A DNA stretch of 64,000 nucleotides from Isoetes taiwanensis (taxonomy: Eukaryota; Streptophyta; Lycopodiopsida; Isoetales; Isoetaceae), in NCBI GenBank assembly GCA_021234155.1, contig JAJEKV010000034.1, positions 7,672,028-7,736,027 of the forward strand, written 5' to 3'. Below, piece by piece: positions 31,919-42,879 of this stretch (position 1 is its first letter; each line of letters begins with the position of its first letter). The notes below the pieces were generated by a model, which was given only the letters and a program-made list of their open reading frames with translations, did no database searches and was not told the origin of the DNA. A program made the translations under genes and the position numbers.

Positions 31919-32700
31919 TCACGGACCTCGCGGAGAAATTGATGTCGACGGATTGTCGCTATCGGAGAGAGCGTGGCGCCCTCCGGTGGAAGAGCGCTCC
32001 GTGAGGAGATATCGTTGAAAGTCATGGAACCAATGTGGTGTTGCCATGACCGTAAAGAGTTGAGCATCGTGAAAGGCGCCCGAGACTCCGGGGAGAGGGA
32101 TCATCCGTGGTGGATGCGAAAGATAATCCGACAACATGAGATTTGCCGCCTTGTGAACAATTTCAAAAGGTGCAAATTCTTGCAGAAGTAGGACCCAACG
32201 TGGTAATGCGCCCGTGGGCGTGGATTTGTTGATCAAGTAAAGAAGTGCCTAACCAAAACAAATCGGAGTGGTAATCGGGTCCTTGAGAGCGTGACGTAGT
32301 TTCAAAATTGTAGCCAAGCTTAAAGGAATTTTGATTTTGGCTAGCTCCTCTTGGAGTTCCGAGGCACATGAGAAAAAAAGGATCTACCGGATCCACAGTG
32401 TGGAGGCGTGGTAAGGAAGCAAAGAACTTCTTTGAGTAGGTCAACCTCCGCAATGATATTGAGATATATCCGAGAGCCGTGGAGGTTGAGACGGGAAGGT
32501 GCATCTTGTCGCTGTTGAGCTCTCGCGGTGGCATGGACATTAGCCAACGTATGGCCTTCAAAGCCTTTGCATGAGGTTCAAAATGCTTTGGCTTAACTTT
32601 AGGCATGACATTCGCATGAGTTTCTCCAAGTCCTGCAAAATGGACCTTTTTGTCTTCGCATGAGGAATGGCATCGATCGCAAAGGCAGGTTTGCGTGCCA
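31919..32700 (-). pseudogene. E3 RNase H and upstream pol remnant
   Basis: The RNase H end is clear: LINKSTPTGALPRWVLLLQEF and FEIVHKAANLMLSDYLSHPPR, equivalent to the RW..LLQEYDFEIV...ADALSR motif of Ty3 elements. Upstream, SLATILKLRHALKDPI is the alpha-helix before it. I could not identify a complete reverse transcriptase; the region is shortened or too degraded. Confidence 0.6.
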
Positions 32701-32999
32701 TTAGGAATAATGGTTAAGGGACGTGACGCCTCGGTCCGGGCGTGAAACCAAACCAACCCAATTTGATGGCCGGACCGAGGATTGAGAGCCCCGAAAAATT
32801 TCTTCCCCGTGCTTGTTGATCCATCCGAGGTTGATTGGCGTGGAGCAAAGTTGATAGCGTGATTGCCGAGGCGCGCAGGAGGCTTCCGGCGGACCGGACG
32901 CGGCCTTGTTTGCCATTAGCAATCCGCAGTTGCCGTGGAGGCGGACCGATGTGGTCCGATTAGTGCCGAAGCCGCACCAACTTGGGGAAGTTGAGGACA

Positions 33000-33682
33000 C
33001 GCCGCGGGTGGTATGACCCCATTCTTGACAAAGATAACACCGAAGCTTTCAAGGATCAAAAGGAGAACGTGTGTTGGGTCCCCGCTGTTGCTCCCCGCTG
33101 TTGATAGAGTTGATTGGGTTGCGCTCGTAGTGGTGGTCACGATATGGCGATTGGTGCCGCGTGTTGTTTGCACTTGATAAACCATCTTGTTGCGGAAAGG
33201 TGTAGGATGAGTGCGAAAGTGCATTCTTCCGCGGGCATGATTGCACATGTTGCGGCCAAGCATACAATGAGGCGGGCCATTGGTGGAGTTGCACTCATTC
33301 GCCAAGTGGCCTTGATATTTGCGATATGGCACCGATCCGATCAAGGCCTATGATTGGCGTGTTGAGGTTGAATAGCAAATCGGGGAACCGGGGCGGGTGG
33401 AATGAAAGGGAGTTCCCAAGAGCCACGCCACGGGAGGAAACATTGACCGAAAGTGATTGACAAGATCGATAGCCCCGCTCCAAAGTCTTCGGCGCGTATT
33501 CACCATGAGTCCGATAGTCCGGAGGAAGTCCTTGGAGAAACCGCACCAAAGATCCGGCTCGTGTGGGGTACTCCTTGAGTTTGCCGAAAGGTAATGTGAA
33601 TACGGGTCCGCAAAATCCCGCGGAACTCAAGTGGGCTCTTGTTGAAGGTCATTGAGTTGCTTGAGATGAAGTTGATCATCAT
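33000..33682 (-). pseudogene. E3 gag with zinc knuckle
   Basis: A knuckle-like YQGHLANEC (with preceding cysteines in a shifted frame) near 33310 and gag-core-like segments upstream (LPPDYRTHGEYAPKTLERG, VRFLQGLP). Frames are broken every 100-200 bp. The assignment rests on position between LTR and pol plus the knuckle. Confidence 0.5.
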
Positions 33683-34548
33683 CCGGTCCCATAGTGAGAA
33701 AGAAAAGCGCTTTCATTTCGACCAATCTTGTTTCCAAAGTGGCTTTTGTTGGACATGAGCCATTGATGAGGGGAGCCACGCAATGTGGTGGAAAAGATGT
33801 GGAATTTCAGTTGAGGTTGCGCATGACCATTCGGACAGCCGAGCCTCAAATTCTTCCATGTGGGCCCCGAGCACTTTGGTCTAAAGGTTTGCCTTCGTGG
33901 TTGCCAAAGGTGGGATAAGTCAGCTTAAGGGTCCGAAGGTAGAAGTAAAAGTGCCGGGCTGGACCGAACCCGATAGTGAGGATATTGAGGTGGAGTTGGA
34001 GGGGTATGGTCTTTGGAAAGACCCTCACCAAGGGGTGGCTGAGGTGGGGGTACCGGAGGTGCCCGATCATTGGGTTTGAGGTCCGTAAGATTGTAAAACA
34101 GGAAGAGCGGTGGGAAAGGTAGGGAAGGGAAAATCCCTGGGGAGGAGCAAAAGAGACATGTGGATATCCCCGCTCACCCGTAGGAGATGATGGTTGTGAA
34201 GGCAGAGGCGTATGGCCGTAAGAGTGATGGATGAAGGCATGTTCGGGTATGAAAGTAAGGTTGAGCAGTGGGAGCCTGATAGGGCTCCCCGATAGTGATG
34301 AGGAGACCGAGGTCGTGGAGCAATGTTTGCACGCTTGAGGTGGAGAATTTGGACGAGACATGACACGAGGGGTGGGTGGCGCGACCGAGCCCTAGACCAA
34401 TGTGGCCTCCCTCAATGTCATAAGCGGATCCATACATGTCACGAACAACTCCCACGATGATGGCGCCCCAATCGGTGACGCCCTGGGAAAGAAGTTCTTC
34501 CGGGCGTGAAGTTTTGGACGACATGGCTTACGTAAGAAGGGAAAAACG
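33683..34548 (-). other. E3 5' leader and gag N-terminus, unresolved
   Basis: A minus-strand frame at 33846-34361 (Ser/Pro/His-rich) may be the disordered start of gag, but I see no diagnostic motif. Plus-strand frames here look like shadows. Confidence 0.3.
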
Positions 34549-34572
34549 AATCGACCCCAGCAGCGCGCATGC
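34549..34572 (-). other. E3 primer-binding site (Asp-tRNA-like)
   Basis: On the minus strand just inside the LTR: GCGCGCTGCTGGGGTCGATT, which resembles the TGGCGCCGTTGCCGGGG primer site of Tat/Athila elements with a few changes. Given the CTG/CCG discrepancies seen in E3, some mismatches may be artefacts. Confidence 0.5.
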
Positions 34573-35141
34573 TGTTTGGGGTCCGGTTCGAACTCCTGCA
34601 AGACAGCCCTCCGTGGAGGACCCTTGATCTAACAGAGAATCCGTGGGGACTATGTCACGCGGGATTTGCAAGAAAAGAACAAGAAGAAGAAAAAAACGAA
34701 AACAAAAGAATAATGAGAGGAAAATGATATGCTTCTTTGATATCAATGATGAACATACATGAGCTCTCGCAATCGAGAGAAGACCAAGAGAGACAAGACT
34801 CAAAACTCATCTAGCCCCTCATATGCTAGCTCTACTCATATATATAGTACAATGGCCTTTGGCCCAATATAGACACTGACCGATCTCGGTGCCGACTCTC
34901 GGAAGGAGGCCCGATTTGGGAATGTTGGCGGTGCCTCTTGAAGTGCCTAGAATCACGCTGACGCCGACGCTGGCGCGATGACGCCCCTCACTTGTCCGGA
35001 AATGGCGCCTCTTGATAGGTCAGCCGCTTGGTCTTCAAGGGGCCTTGGATGGCTGACCCGTGGTTGATCAAGGATCCTTGAGCTTGACCTGGTCCGTCAG
35101 ATATGATGAATAGTCCTTGTACTGTGAGGCACAGACTAACA
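34573..35141 (-). repeat. E3 5' LTR (right copy)
   Basis: 569 bp partner of 26205-26774. Differences concentrate where the left copy has CTG or CAG (for example GACTGATC/GACCGATC and GGTCTGGG/GGTCCGG). Confidence 0.88.
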
Positions 35142-35146
35142 TCAAT

Positions 35147-35330
35147 TTCCCCAAGCATCTTTGTGAAATGGATGCACTTACCGCTGGAGGACGCCACGCG
35201 GGTACTACAATCGATCTTGAGAAGCAGTACCCACAATTCATGGAGCAATGCAAGGGTCAGCCACACCGGGTGGTCGAATTCAACCAAATGGGTGAGTGAG
35301 GTAGTAGGAGTCTACTTCCGATGCCACGAA
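35147..35330 (+). pseudogene. E2 chromodomain remnant
   Basis: Sequence after E3 reads FVKWMHLPLEDAT in one frame and DLEKQYPQFMEQ in another, matching the chromodomain of E1 (LVKWKHLPVEDA, QYPQFMEEW). Together with KKTRRSQ before E3 this is the pol C-terminal chromodomain split by E3 and one frameshift. Confidence 0.7.
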
Positions 35331-35957
35331 GTAGTCAAATGAGAGAAAAAGAGGTCATTCAGGAATGCATTGATAGGAAAAGCACCTCTAGTCCCATATA
35401 TGTTTTGATAGGAGGAATCTGTCCTTCACGCTCCATATACGGGAAGGACCCCATCCTCCATGGTGGGCAACTAAAGGTGTAGGCATGAGCGGCATATAGG
35501 CATGATAGGGGCTGTCTCCACGGCCACGATGGAAGAAGCATCCTCTTCCTACGCCGGGAGATTAGTCACACATTCATGTAGATAGGTGGGGTGGTCACCA
35601 TATAACCAAAATTTTTAATAATTAAAATGGTACTAACGTAGTGTCAACCTGCAGGCCAATAGAACGATGAAGCGGCAGGAGGTTGCACTACAAGAACTTG
35701 TAGCATATGTAGTGAATAAATGCTACAAGGGGACAAGAACGTTGAAGAACAATTGTTGTGCTTAGACTAGATACTATAATAAACGTTCAAATAAGGCGTA
35801 AATTAAATGCCTTACTATGTGGAGATTATAAACAATGCAATTATAATTTTAAGTATTATCTTATAATTGTGTTAATTACATATGTCGGAAGAGTCCGATA
35901 AGCTGTATGCAGGTTTCCAAGGTGGGGAGACTCGTGATGCTGCGGACAGCATCAATC
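35331..35957 (+). other. E2 3' untranslated region
   Basis: No open frame of note. It lies between pol and the polypurine tract and contains a first copy of CCAAGGTGGGGAGA at about 35917 that duplicates the tract. Confidence 0.6.
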
Positions 35958-35971
35958 CAAGGTGGGGAGAA
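35958..35971 (+). other. E2 polypurine tract
   Basis: CAAGGTGGGGAGAA immediately before TGTGACG of the 3' LTR; expected primer site for plus-strand synthesis. Confidence 0.8.
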
Positions 35972-37542
35972 TGTGACGTTCCAGGATAATATATGGTATG
36001 AATACGTATATTATACTGACACGTCACTAGTACATGTCAACTTAGACGACATGTACACATCGACCATAAAGGGGTAGTACCCTAGGGTACAACCTTGTGA
36101 CCCATTATATTGCACATGTTAAGGCCACATGTGAATAATATCCTTTTGCCATGTGGCAATAGCCCATTGACCAATTAGGGCCCAGCCCTAAATTCGTGGG
36201 GATAAAGGGGCATAAACCCTAAAAGGGAAACCCTTTCAATTCCCAGCCCCCATAAGTCGGATTGGAGTAGCAGTGGACGTCTTCTCGCGTGAATGATGAG
36301 AGCGAGAGGAACCGAATTCCTTAGTCGCAGCCGATCCAAGCCAAAGAATCTCGAGATTCAAAGAAGATGGACGCCTCTCAGAGGAGTGGGAGCCAGCCAA
36401 GAAGCCGGTTAGTGGTTGATCCGATAGTTAGATCCGAAGTTTTCAGCCCTCATTCCATAGGATTAGTATTCATTCTTAGCTATAAACCCCCCCTAAACCT
36501 AAGAATGATAGATACTAACAAAGGAACCTAACCATGTACGATTAGGTAGATTAGAATAGATGTATTCTATTGTTTCAGTTCTGTTGTGATGATATTGTGA
36601 CATTCTATGCGCCACTCTTGTGTATTGGGAAGGGGGGTAGAGACCCAGAGCCCAAGTAGTTGTATGATCATAGTTTTAGCCCATTAATTCCCAATTAATG
36701 AGGCTCAGGTATAAGAGCCCGCCTGGGGTCGGGGTGGCGGAGCTAGACCGGCCGACAAGGGAGGGCTTGTCTAATCACGGGTTGATCCCGGCCGGCGCTG
36801 TAACGGCGGCGGGAACGCTGTGAGCTAGGCCTAATACCCCGCACCGCGTGAGGGGCGGGGTATGGGCTCGACACTCGTGGGGTGATGCGTCATCTTCCAA
36901 AGCGAGTTCAAGTCGATACTGAAGCAAAGGGGATCTCTAGCTCGCCTGCGATTAGCATGAACCTTCGAGGAGAGTGATCTCCTCTCCTTCGGATCGGGAG
37001 ATGCACCCCAGTGAGTAGTAGCCCCTCCGCTATTCACCCGGCAAAGCTACTTGGCCGCTCCAATACTTTTCACCCTATCCGCAGTATGCACATGGGAGGG
37101 GCGGATGGAGTGGACTACCCAACGGCCATGTTCCATGCCACCCAAATCCAATTGCCATGAATTTCGCCTCGCATTGCTATCCGAGACCCCAAACCGCGTC
37201 ACGATCCCCATGAGTCTGAGCCTGGGTAGGATCTTCCCTATGTCATGTTGATGTACTGATGTGTGATGCAGCTACTGTGATATGGTGGACCACCCTTCGA
37301 GGTGGGTATGTTATTATTGCTTGATGTCATGTGCTCATGTTTTGTTTACGCTTCCGTTGCTAGGTCGATCCCGAGGGAGACGGGGTGAATGACACGTCCA
37401 TTCTTCCCCGTCGGGTTCTTGGCCACCATCGAGAGCCCGATGTTAGGTGGACGGCCTCACATCAGCGGGCAGATGCTGGTTTGAGGGATGATCTCCAGTT
37501 TGTATACGATCGGGGCATCGTATATGAGCTGGGGCCGTCACA
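35972..37542 (+). repeat. E2 3' LTR
   Basis: 1571 bp, TGTGACGTTCC...GGCCGTCACA. Target duplication CATTC follows at 37543-37547. Patches at 36290-36390, 36480-36500 and 36700-37200 disagree strongly with the 5' LTR, mostly at CAG/CTG sites. Confidence 0.93.
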
Positions 37543-37547
37543 CATTC
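37543..37547. repeat. E2 target duplication CATTC, right copy
   Basis: Matches 12900-12904 at the other end of E2. Confidence 0.85.
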
Positions 37548-39296
37548 TGAAGATTGTCTGCATCTGCAACAAGAAAGAGAAACGTGTCAGCAGCATACTG
37601 ATTACAAATTTCCTGTGAACCATCCTCCATACTCAACCCCTGCACGGCCTTAGCAAAGAGTTATGAGAGGACCTCAGCTACTATTGTGAACGAAAGTGGA
37701 GCTAATGGGCAACCTTGGCGAACACCCCGCCCAACCGAAAAAATAGTGGAGGGTTCCCCCTGAAATAACACAGTAGACCATGGCGAGATATGGAGCTTCA
37801 TAACATCATTGGTGAACTGCTGACCAAAGCCCAATGTTAAGAGGCATTTTTTCAAAAATCCCTAATCCACACTGGCATATGCCTTGGCAAAATCTAATTT
37901 AAGATAGACTATACGCTGATCTTTCAATCTGGCCCAATACATACCCTCATAAGCAGCAACAACATTGGTTAAAATGCTCCTCCTTGGCAAAAGGAATTGA
38001 TACAGCTAAGACATCATGCACTTTGTCTGCAAGGGCCTTCGCAAATATTTTATACACGGAAGACAATAATGTGATAGGGTGCCAATCAGATATTGTCTTC
38101 GGCTCTTTTATACTTGGGAATAAGAGAAATGTAGCCAGTATTGAGGATCTTATCCAAACTTCTGAACCTACGAAACTCACAGAAAGCATTGTAAAGATCG
38201 CAACCCAACCAGTCCCAATATTCCTGGAAAAATTCCACTGGGAAACTATCTAGGCCAGGGCACTTGTCTTTCTTTAAAAGAGAAGCAGCTGAATGTAAGT
38301 CATTGATGGTGATGTCTGATTCTAGATGTGCATGCTGTTAAGCTGACACAATGGGGTGGACCTTCGACAAGACTGCAGATTGCATATCCTCCTGAAAGGG
38401 CAACTGATGTCTGGAAAAAAATGAAGAAAATGGTTGTTAACCACCTAGTGGTTAACATTGTGCATGCACATGTTAGGTGCATGCACATGTTAGGTGTCAG
38501 TGGTGGCAGACTGACACTTGGCATGATTAGATTAACATAAGTGTAGGGATTAGATTTAGTTAGTGTACGGCTCAGATTTGCGGTCTACACTATATTAGAC
38601 CGGAGCCTCTTCAGATGTACTCAGGTTTTCATCTCAAATTTGGAGAGCCTCATTAGCTCACGTTCCATTCTTTGTACATATTTGTTCCCCTTGTTCTTGT
38701 TTTGTGATCATGAGCATGGCAGCCTTGTAGCATCCCGCAGTCATGGACTGCTGCTGCAGGGTGCATGCCAAGAATCCAAACAGTGGTCATGGAGATACTG
38801 CTTCAACTTAACCGGACCAGAACACTCTAAACCATCAGGCAAAATAAGGGAGTTAACAAAGGCCATCATACGCCTTTTCTTATCGGCCCGAGAAAAGAAG
38901 TGAGAGCATCTATCACCAGATCTAAACCATTCCAATCCCGCCTTGATCCTGGCTTGATTCACATGAGCCGTCTCAATGGCTTTAATCTCTGTCAAGTCAG
39001 AATGAGCCAAAGGATTATTGTGCATCACTACAGGACACTGGCAGTGAGGAAATTGAAGACTGTCGAGCCACTTTGGAAGAAGAAGCTCACATTGCCATAA
39101 TGGCCGAGATTTAAAACAGAAAATCCGGCAGGTCTAACAGCAAAGAATTACCTGATGCAGCACACCTCGAAAAGCCCTCGAAACCAGCTTTCCAATGCAC
39201 CAAAGATCATCAAATTCTAACACCCGAGAAGAAAGCTACGACCGATTCTGTGCACGACGGCCACTACATGGCATTTAGGGTTTCCCTGGTCCACCC
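37548..39296 (-). mobile_element. LINE-1, 5' part (5'-truncated; RT palm)
   Basis: Minus strand. NQARIKAGLEWFRSGDRCSH is the pre-RT linker; then HLESDITINDL-like and KCPGLDSFPVEFFQEYWDWL segments, RT blocks ISDWHPITLLSSVYKIFAKA and VGRGVRQGCPLAPLSF. No endonuclease domain is seen, so the copy is 5'-truncated. Its 5' end is at 39296, where the 17-bp target duplication begins. Stops and frame changes are frequent. E2 interrupts at 37547/12900, between RT blocks. Confidence 0.88.
38435..38730. other. Possible foreign insert in LINE-1 with palindromic end
   Basis: Between two recognisable LINE-1 coding pieces is about 300 bp with no LINE homology. It starts with the perfect palindrome GTTAACCAC-CTA-GTGGTTAAC, then a tandem repeat of GCATGCACATGTTAGGT, a CTATATTAGACC TATA-like stretch and a T-rich end. 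It could be a solo LTR of a small Copia element, but I find no convincing target duplication. Confidence 0.35.
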
Positions 39297-39313
39297 CCAA
39301 TAATGTAATTGTT
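39297..39313. repeat. LINE-1 target duplication, right copy
   Basis: Identical 17 bp to 11145-11161. Removing LINE-1 and one copy brings the Roc-domain frame on the right into register with sequence on the left. Confidence 0.85.
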
Positions 39314-39800
39314 GTTCAAATGCTTCTTGATCTCCACCGTTTTCAACTTTGCAAATAACTTGAAATGCATCTCTGTCACTTTTATGGATAAAATAATGGT
39401 GAAAAGTGCGGTATTCAGTCTGACCAGCTACATCATAAATTACCACCTTCTTATTGCCAAATGCAAGGTTGCTCATGTGTATGCCCTCTGTGGAGCTATG
39501 CCGTTGTTCAGAATAGAAAGTGAATATTTTTCTACTCAAGTTTGTCATAAATGTTGTCTTTCCTACTCTGCTATTTCTGTAGAGGAACAATTTTACGGCA
39601 TAAGATGGCTTCACTTCTCCATCATGACTAATCCTTTGCAATATTTCATTCTAATGTAGAACAAACTGACATTTGACCTCTAATTGCCTTGAAACATCAG
39701 CACCTATCATCACTTTAAGAGAGCGTCTATACATTTTTGCTACAACTGCCAAGAGGTATGTGTATGCACCACAACAGCTTCCCCATTTCCAACGTCTAAT
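39314..39800 (-). pseudogene. LRR-Roc-COR host gene, Roc GTPase portion
   Basis: Minus-strand frame with a P-loop RNSRVGKTTF (the first Gly of GxxxxGK is Arg here), HMSNLAFGNKKVVIYDVAGQ with the DxAGQ switch motif, and TFHHYFIHKSDRDAFQVICK typical of Roc domains. Upstream (to about 39800) WGSCCGAYTYLLAVV and RRSLKVMIGADVSRQLEV read in frame up to one TAG before the Roc start. The known family couples LRRs, a Roc GTPase and a COR dimerisation domain. LINE-1 cuts the gene within the Roc domain after QQLHYW. Confidence 0.75.
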
Positions 39801-39868
39801 TCTACCAAGTTCCTCGCTTTTCGAATAATGTCCCCAAAATGCTATTGATACAATATTTGTACTGTTAG

Positions 39869-40036
39869 CCTAACATGCAATAATAGTAAGTTCTTGAGAC
39901 AAGGGATTGAGATAACATACTTCTAGAGAAGATGTTGTCTGATTCGCCCTGTTGTTCCAGTTATCAGAATTGATCCAATAGCCAACTTGTAGGAGCTTCA
40001 ACCTGCAATTGGGACTTCTAAGTCCATCTAGCCATG
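39869..40036 (-). pseudogene. LRR-like exon of the Roc-COR host gene
   Basis: A short open piece reads WLDGLRSPNCRLKLLQVGYW on the minus strand, like ribonuclease-inhibitor-type leucine-rich repeats that precede Roc domains. It lies in the right place upstream of the Roc portion but is only about 55 codons and ends at a stop, so the call is tentative. Confidence 0.4.
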
Positions 40037-41721
40037 GTACAGGGGGGCAGTTTCATTTCGTAAAATGTTAGTTTCATTTCATAACTTTCTCTTAATTTGA
40101 TAAATAGACTGTTGCAGTAAAAAAGATGACATATTAGAGGGACTTAGAACCATTATTTTATTGTCTGATGTTTCACTGGAAATCCAAAACTTATGGTTGA
40201 AAAAGTCGAACTCAGGAACTTGGTTAAAAGCTTATGGCTTGTTTGCTCTTGCTCTGATTGTGAGGGAGAAAGGACAAAAAGACTTTGTCCTAGATAAATA
40301 TGCCTTGCTCTCTTTCTGTCACGATATTGTTATGCCATTTATGTCTTGAACTACAAGTTTGATAAACATGACTATTATGATTAACATGTCGTGCAAGTTG
40401 CATCTATGTACATTTTTTAAATTTCCCCTTCTGACATGCATGGTACCGAGACACTAGCTTCATCACAACCACTTCAAGGAGGAGGTGAATCTAGACTTGT
40501 AGAACTGATTTTGTATGAGACGAACCACGATGCATGTATTTAAAATGAATTCTGGACATTGCTTTTAGAAATCATCTTGCCATGTCAATTGATTACTGTC
40601 TTCGCAAGGTTTATTATGTCTCTGCAATGCCATTGCATGCATGCGTTTTTTTGCTTTCTAATAATTGGAAACAAAACTCTAGAAGTATGCCCTATGGTCC
40701 TATTGTTTGGGATAGAAATCTGCACATATATTTGACATGACCACATATGCAGTAGAGAAAGAATGATCTAGATGAATGATCTCATTAAAGCATTGTCTAC
40801 CTATCTCTATATTACCACGCATCCTGCAGGCACTAAGCAAGCTCATCCAACATCTTCATTTTGTAAAGTCGGAAAGATTTTCTATGCCTCCTCCAAGCTT
40901 TCCATGCCTCCTCCAAGCTCCCACATTTTTTGTACATATCCATAAGGGTAGTTCTTATCAGACTATGAAATTGAAATCCACTTTCAATAATTATCTTGAA
41001 TGAGGTAAATCTGCTAAATCTGAATATTGTCTTCTTTATTCTTTACTTTTCATGTACTTCTTAGATCAACAATGTGCTATATTGGAAATTGATATGAACA
41101 AATATATTGATATGCAATTTGAGATATCTTCATCTGTGGTCTTTGTCGTACTTTTGAACCTTTTTCTGCAAAAGGAACAACTGCTTTAAGCAGCCCTTAG
41201 TTCCATTGTAGCAGAATACAATGCAAATGTTGGTCGTGGTCGAAAAGATCTGCTAATATAGTGATCAAAATTGCCACTAGCTTCTACTAAGACTAGCATG
41301 AAGATCATATTGTATGTCAAGCTCTTATTGTATGTCTCGATGGAAATTCCAACAAAGATATAGCAAAATGCAAAGTTTATGTTTGATAAGGAGGTGCCTC
41401 TAAAGGAGTTATGTAGAGAAAAAGGAGCCTGGGCCATTGAAAACCGAATTCATCTTTGACATACATCAGAAAAGTAGGAACGTGCAGATGAATCCCAATA
41501 AAATGTTCTAGGGATGCAACAGGAATTAAACCTCCAAAGATCCATTGGCCAGAATACTCCTTTTTTCTTAAAAGGAACAGGACTTGAGGAACTCACCCAA
41601 GTAGCCCTATTTTGCAAGATAATTACCTCGCCACCACTGCAATCTGTTCATGTAAGTTTGTTGATGACAAGAAAGGAGTATTCTAGCATTCCGACATGTT
41701 GAGCTTGATTATGCAATCTTT
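40037..41721. other. AT-rich stretch without recognised genes
   Basis: Only short frames on both strands, none with recognisable motifs. It could hold introns and upstream LRR exons of the broken host gene on the minus strand. The tandem peroxidase units start at its right end. Confidence 0.5.
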
Positions 41722-42574
41722 GTTGCTGGATCGAATCATGGTTGCCATGGTTTTCGCAAGGCGGTGCCCTCAAAGAAATAGCTGTCGTGAGAGTGAGGAA
41801 AAAGCGGTGCCGTCACCACTGGAACTCAGCAGACTGGCCTGACCTAGCGAAATCATAGCAGCGGCTATGGCGCCAGATAGCTAAGGTAGTGCTCTGCTGG
41901 ATAGCTAAAATAGCTAAGGACCAAACTCCTTTTGAGATTTTCTTCAAAAAAGGATATTGAAAAAATCAATGTCCATGTCATAATTGTATTTGGGAAATGT
42001 CCATGATGTAATTGTATTATGGCAAATGAACTATGTGTAAAAAGCACATGAATAATCTGTAAAAAGGCATGCGCAAATGAATACATTAAACAAGGTGCTG
42101 CACAGGGAGGGTTGCCCTCCATGGCCAAAGAGTGAAATGGCTTAAATCATAGTTCAATGTCATGTTTAACTTAACTAAGCATGTGGAAATCCATAACCCT
42201 GAACATTTGGAAACAAAATTCTCTGTAGGCAGATGAACTACCTTTATATTTCAAAATGCAGCCAATGTAGATATGGAGATGCAACTCTAGACTAGGCATG
42301 TAGGCCAGAAGCCAGAGCCTCAGAACAGACGCACAGTATGGGCTTCGATCAACTGAGCCACTTGAATTTGCATATTGTAGGGGTCGCAAAAGACAGTTCA
42401 GGTTCATGTTTAGATACAGAGGCAGTTACATATTTCTTTTTGGGTACAATGTATCCCCAGAACCCAGGATCTTTACAGTGCAAAGAGTGGGTGCACATCA
42501 GCATGACAGGCCACGCCACCTCCTGGTGTGCTTTTTGGATCCTTGAGATAGGCTACATGTCTTGCAGCATGGTA

Positions 42575-42879
42575 GTCACCTCAAAGGCATTTGCTTCTTA
42601 GTACAGGAGGATCTCTTGTCCATATAATTAACCCATCGGCGAGATGAGCTCTGCAAGGTTCGAGAGGCCCGGCCCCAGAAGAAATGGGTAGTATATCGCA
42701 GAGGCTCAGCAATTGTTCGTGATCAGTGGCTTGCAAATCCCTGGCTGGGGTATTTCTAGGTGCCTCCCCACGTTTGATTTGGTATGTTTGGTTTTGTTAA
42801 CAGAACTTGTAAACTTGTATAGTCCTTGGTTCGGTGATAAGGCCTTTTAGTCTTCTAGTTTTTGTTTGGGCTTCGGCCC
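42575..42879 (+). mobile_element. SINE-a of unit A, 5' part
   Basis: tRNA-derived SINE head: an A-box-like region and a B-box GGTTCGAGAGGCC at about 42658, then the family core ending GATCAGTGGCTTGCAAATCC. The 3' tail is displaced by LINE-2 and lies at 45591-45706. Related SINEs occur at eight other places in the three units. Confidence 0.65.

Larger units (their letters stand above)
26205..35141 (-). mobile_element. E3: Tat-like Ty3-type LTR retrotransposon nested in E2
   Basis: 8937 bp with LTRs 26205-26774 and 34573-35141 and target duplication TCAAT (26200-26204, 35142-35146). Minus orientation follows from a polypurine tract beside the left LTR and minus-strand gag, RNase H and integrase. 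A primer site resembling the Asp-tRNA type of Tat/Athila elements and a gene-poor region of about 4 kb between integrase and 3' LTR also suggest Tat-like (inference). Coding parts are badly disrupted, partly perhaps by consensus errors. Confidence 0.85.
12905..37542 (+). mobile_element. E2: Ty3-type LTR retrotransposon with H3-like and p57 genes
   Basis: Bounded by LTRs 12905-14469 and 35972-37542, flanked by CATTC on both sides and inserted in the RT region of LINE-1. Plus-strand order: LTR, primer site, three hairpins, H3-like gene, two hairpins, p57, gag, protease, RT, RNase H, integrase, chromodomain remnant, polypurine tract, LTR. Removing nested E4 (2582 bp plus 5) and E3 (8937 bp plus 5) leaves about 13.1 kb, large for a Ty3 element because of the two extra genes. 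H3-like and p57 are intact, but gag-pol has point stops, frameshifts and two insertions, so E2 is not autonomous now. Confidence 0.93.

Noticed and set aside
41186-41437. Minus-strand 83-codon frame as a gene
   Set aside because: No known motif, AT-rich surroundings and no supporting splice or promoter signals.
42650-42670. Functional tRNA gene from the B-box-like GGTTCGAGAGGCC
   Set aside because: No cloverleaf can be completed; it is the tRNA-derived head of a SINE repeated nine times.
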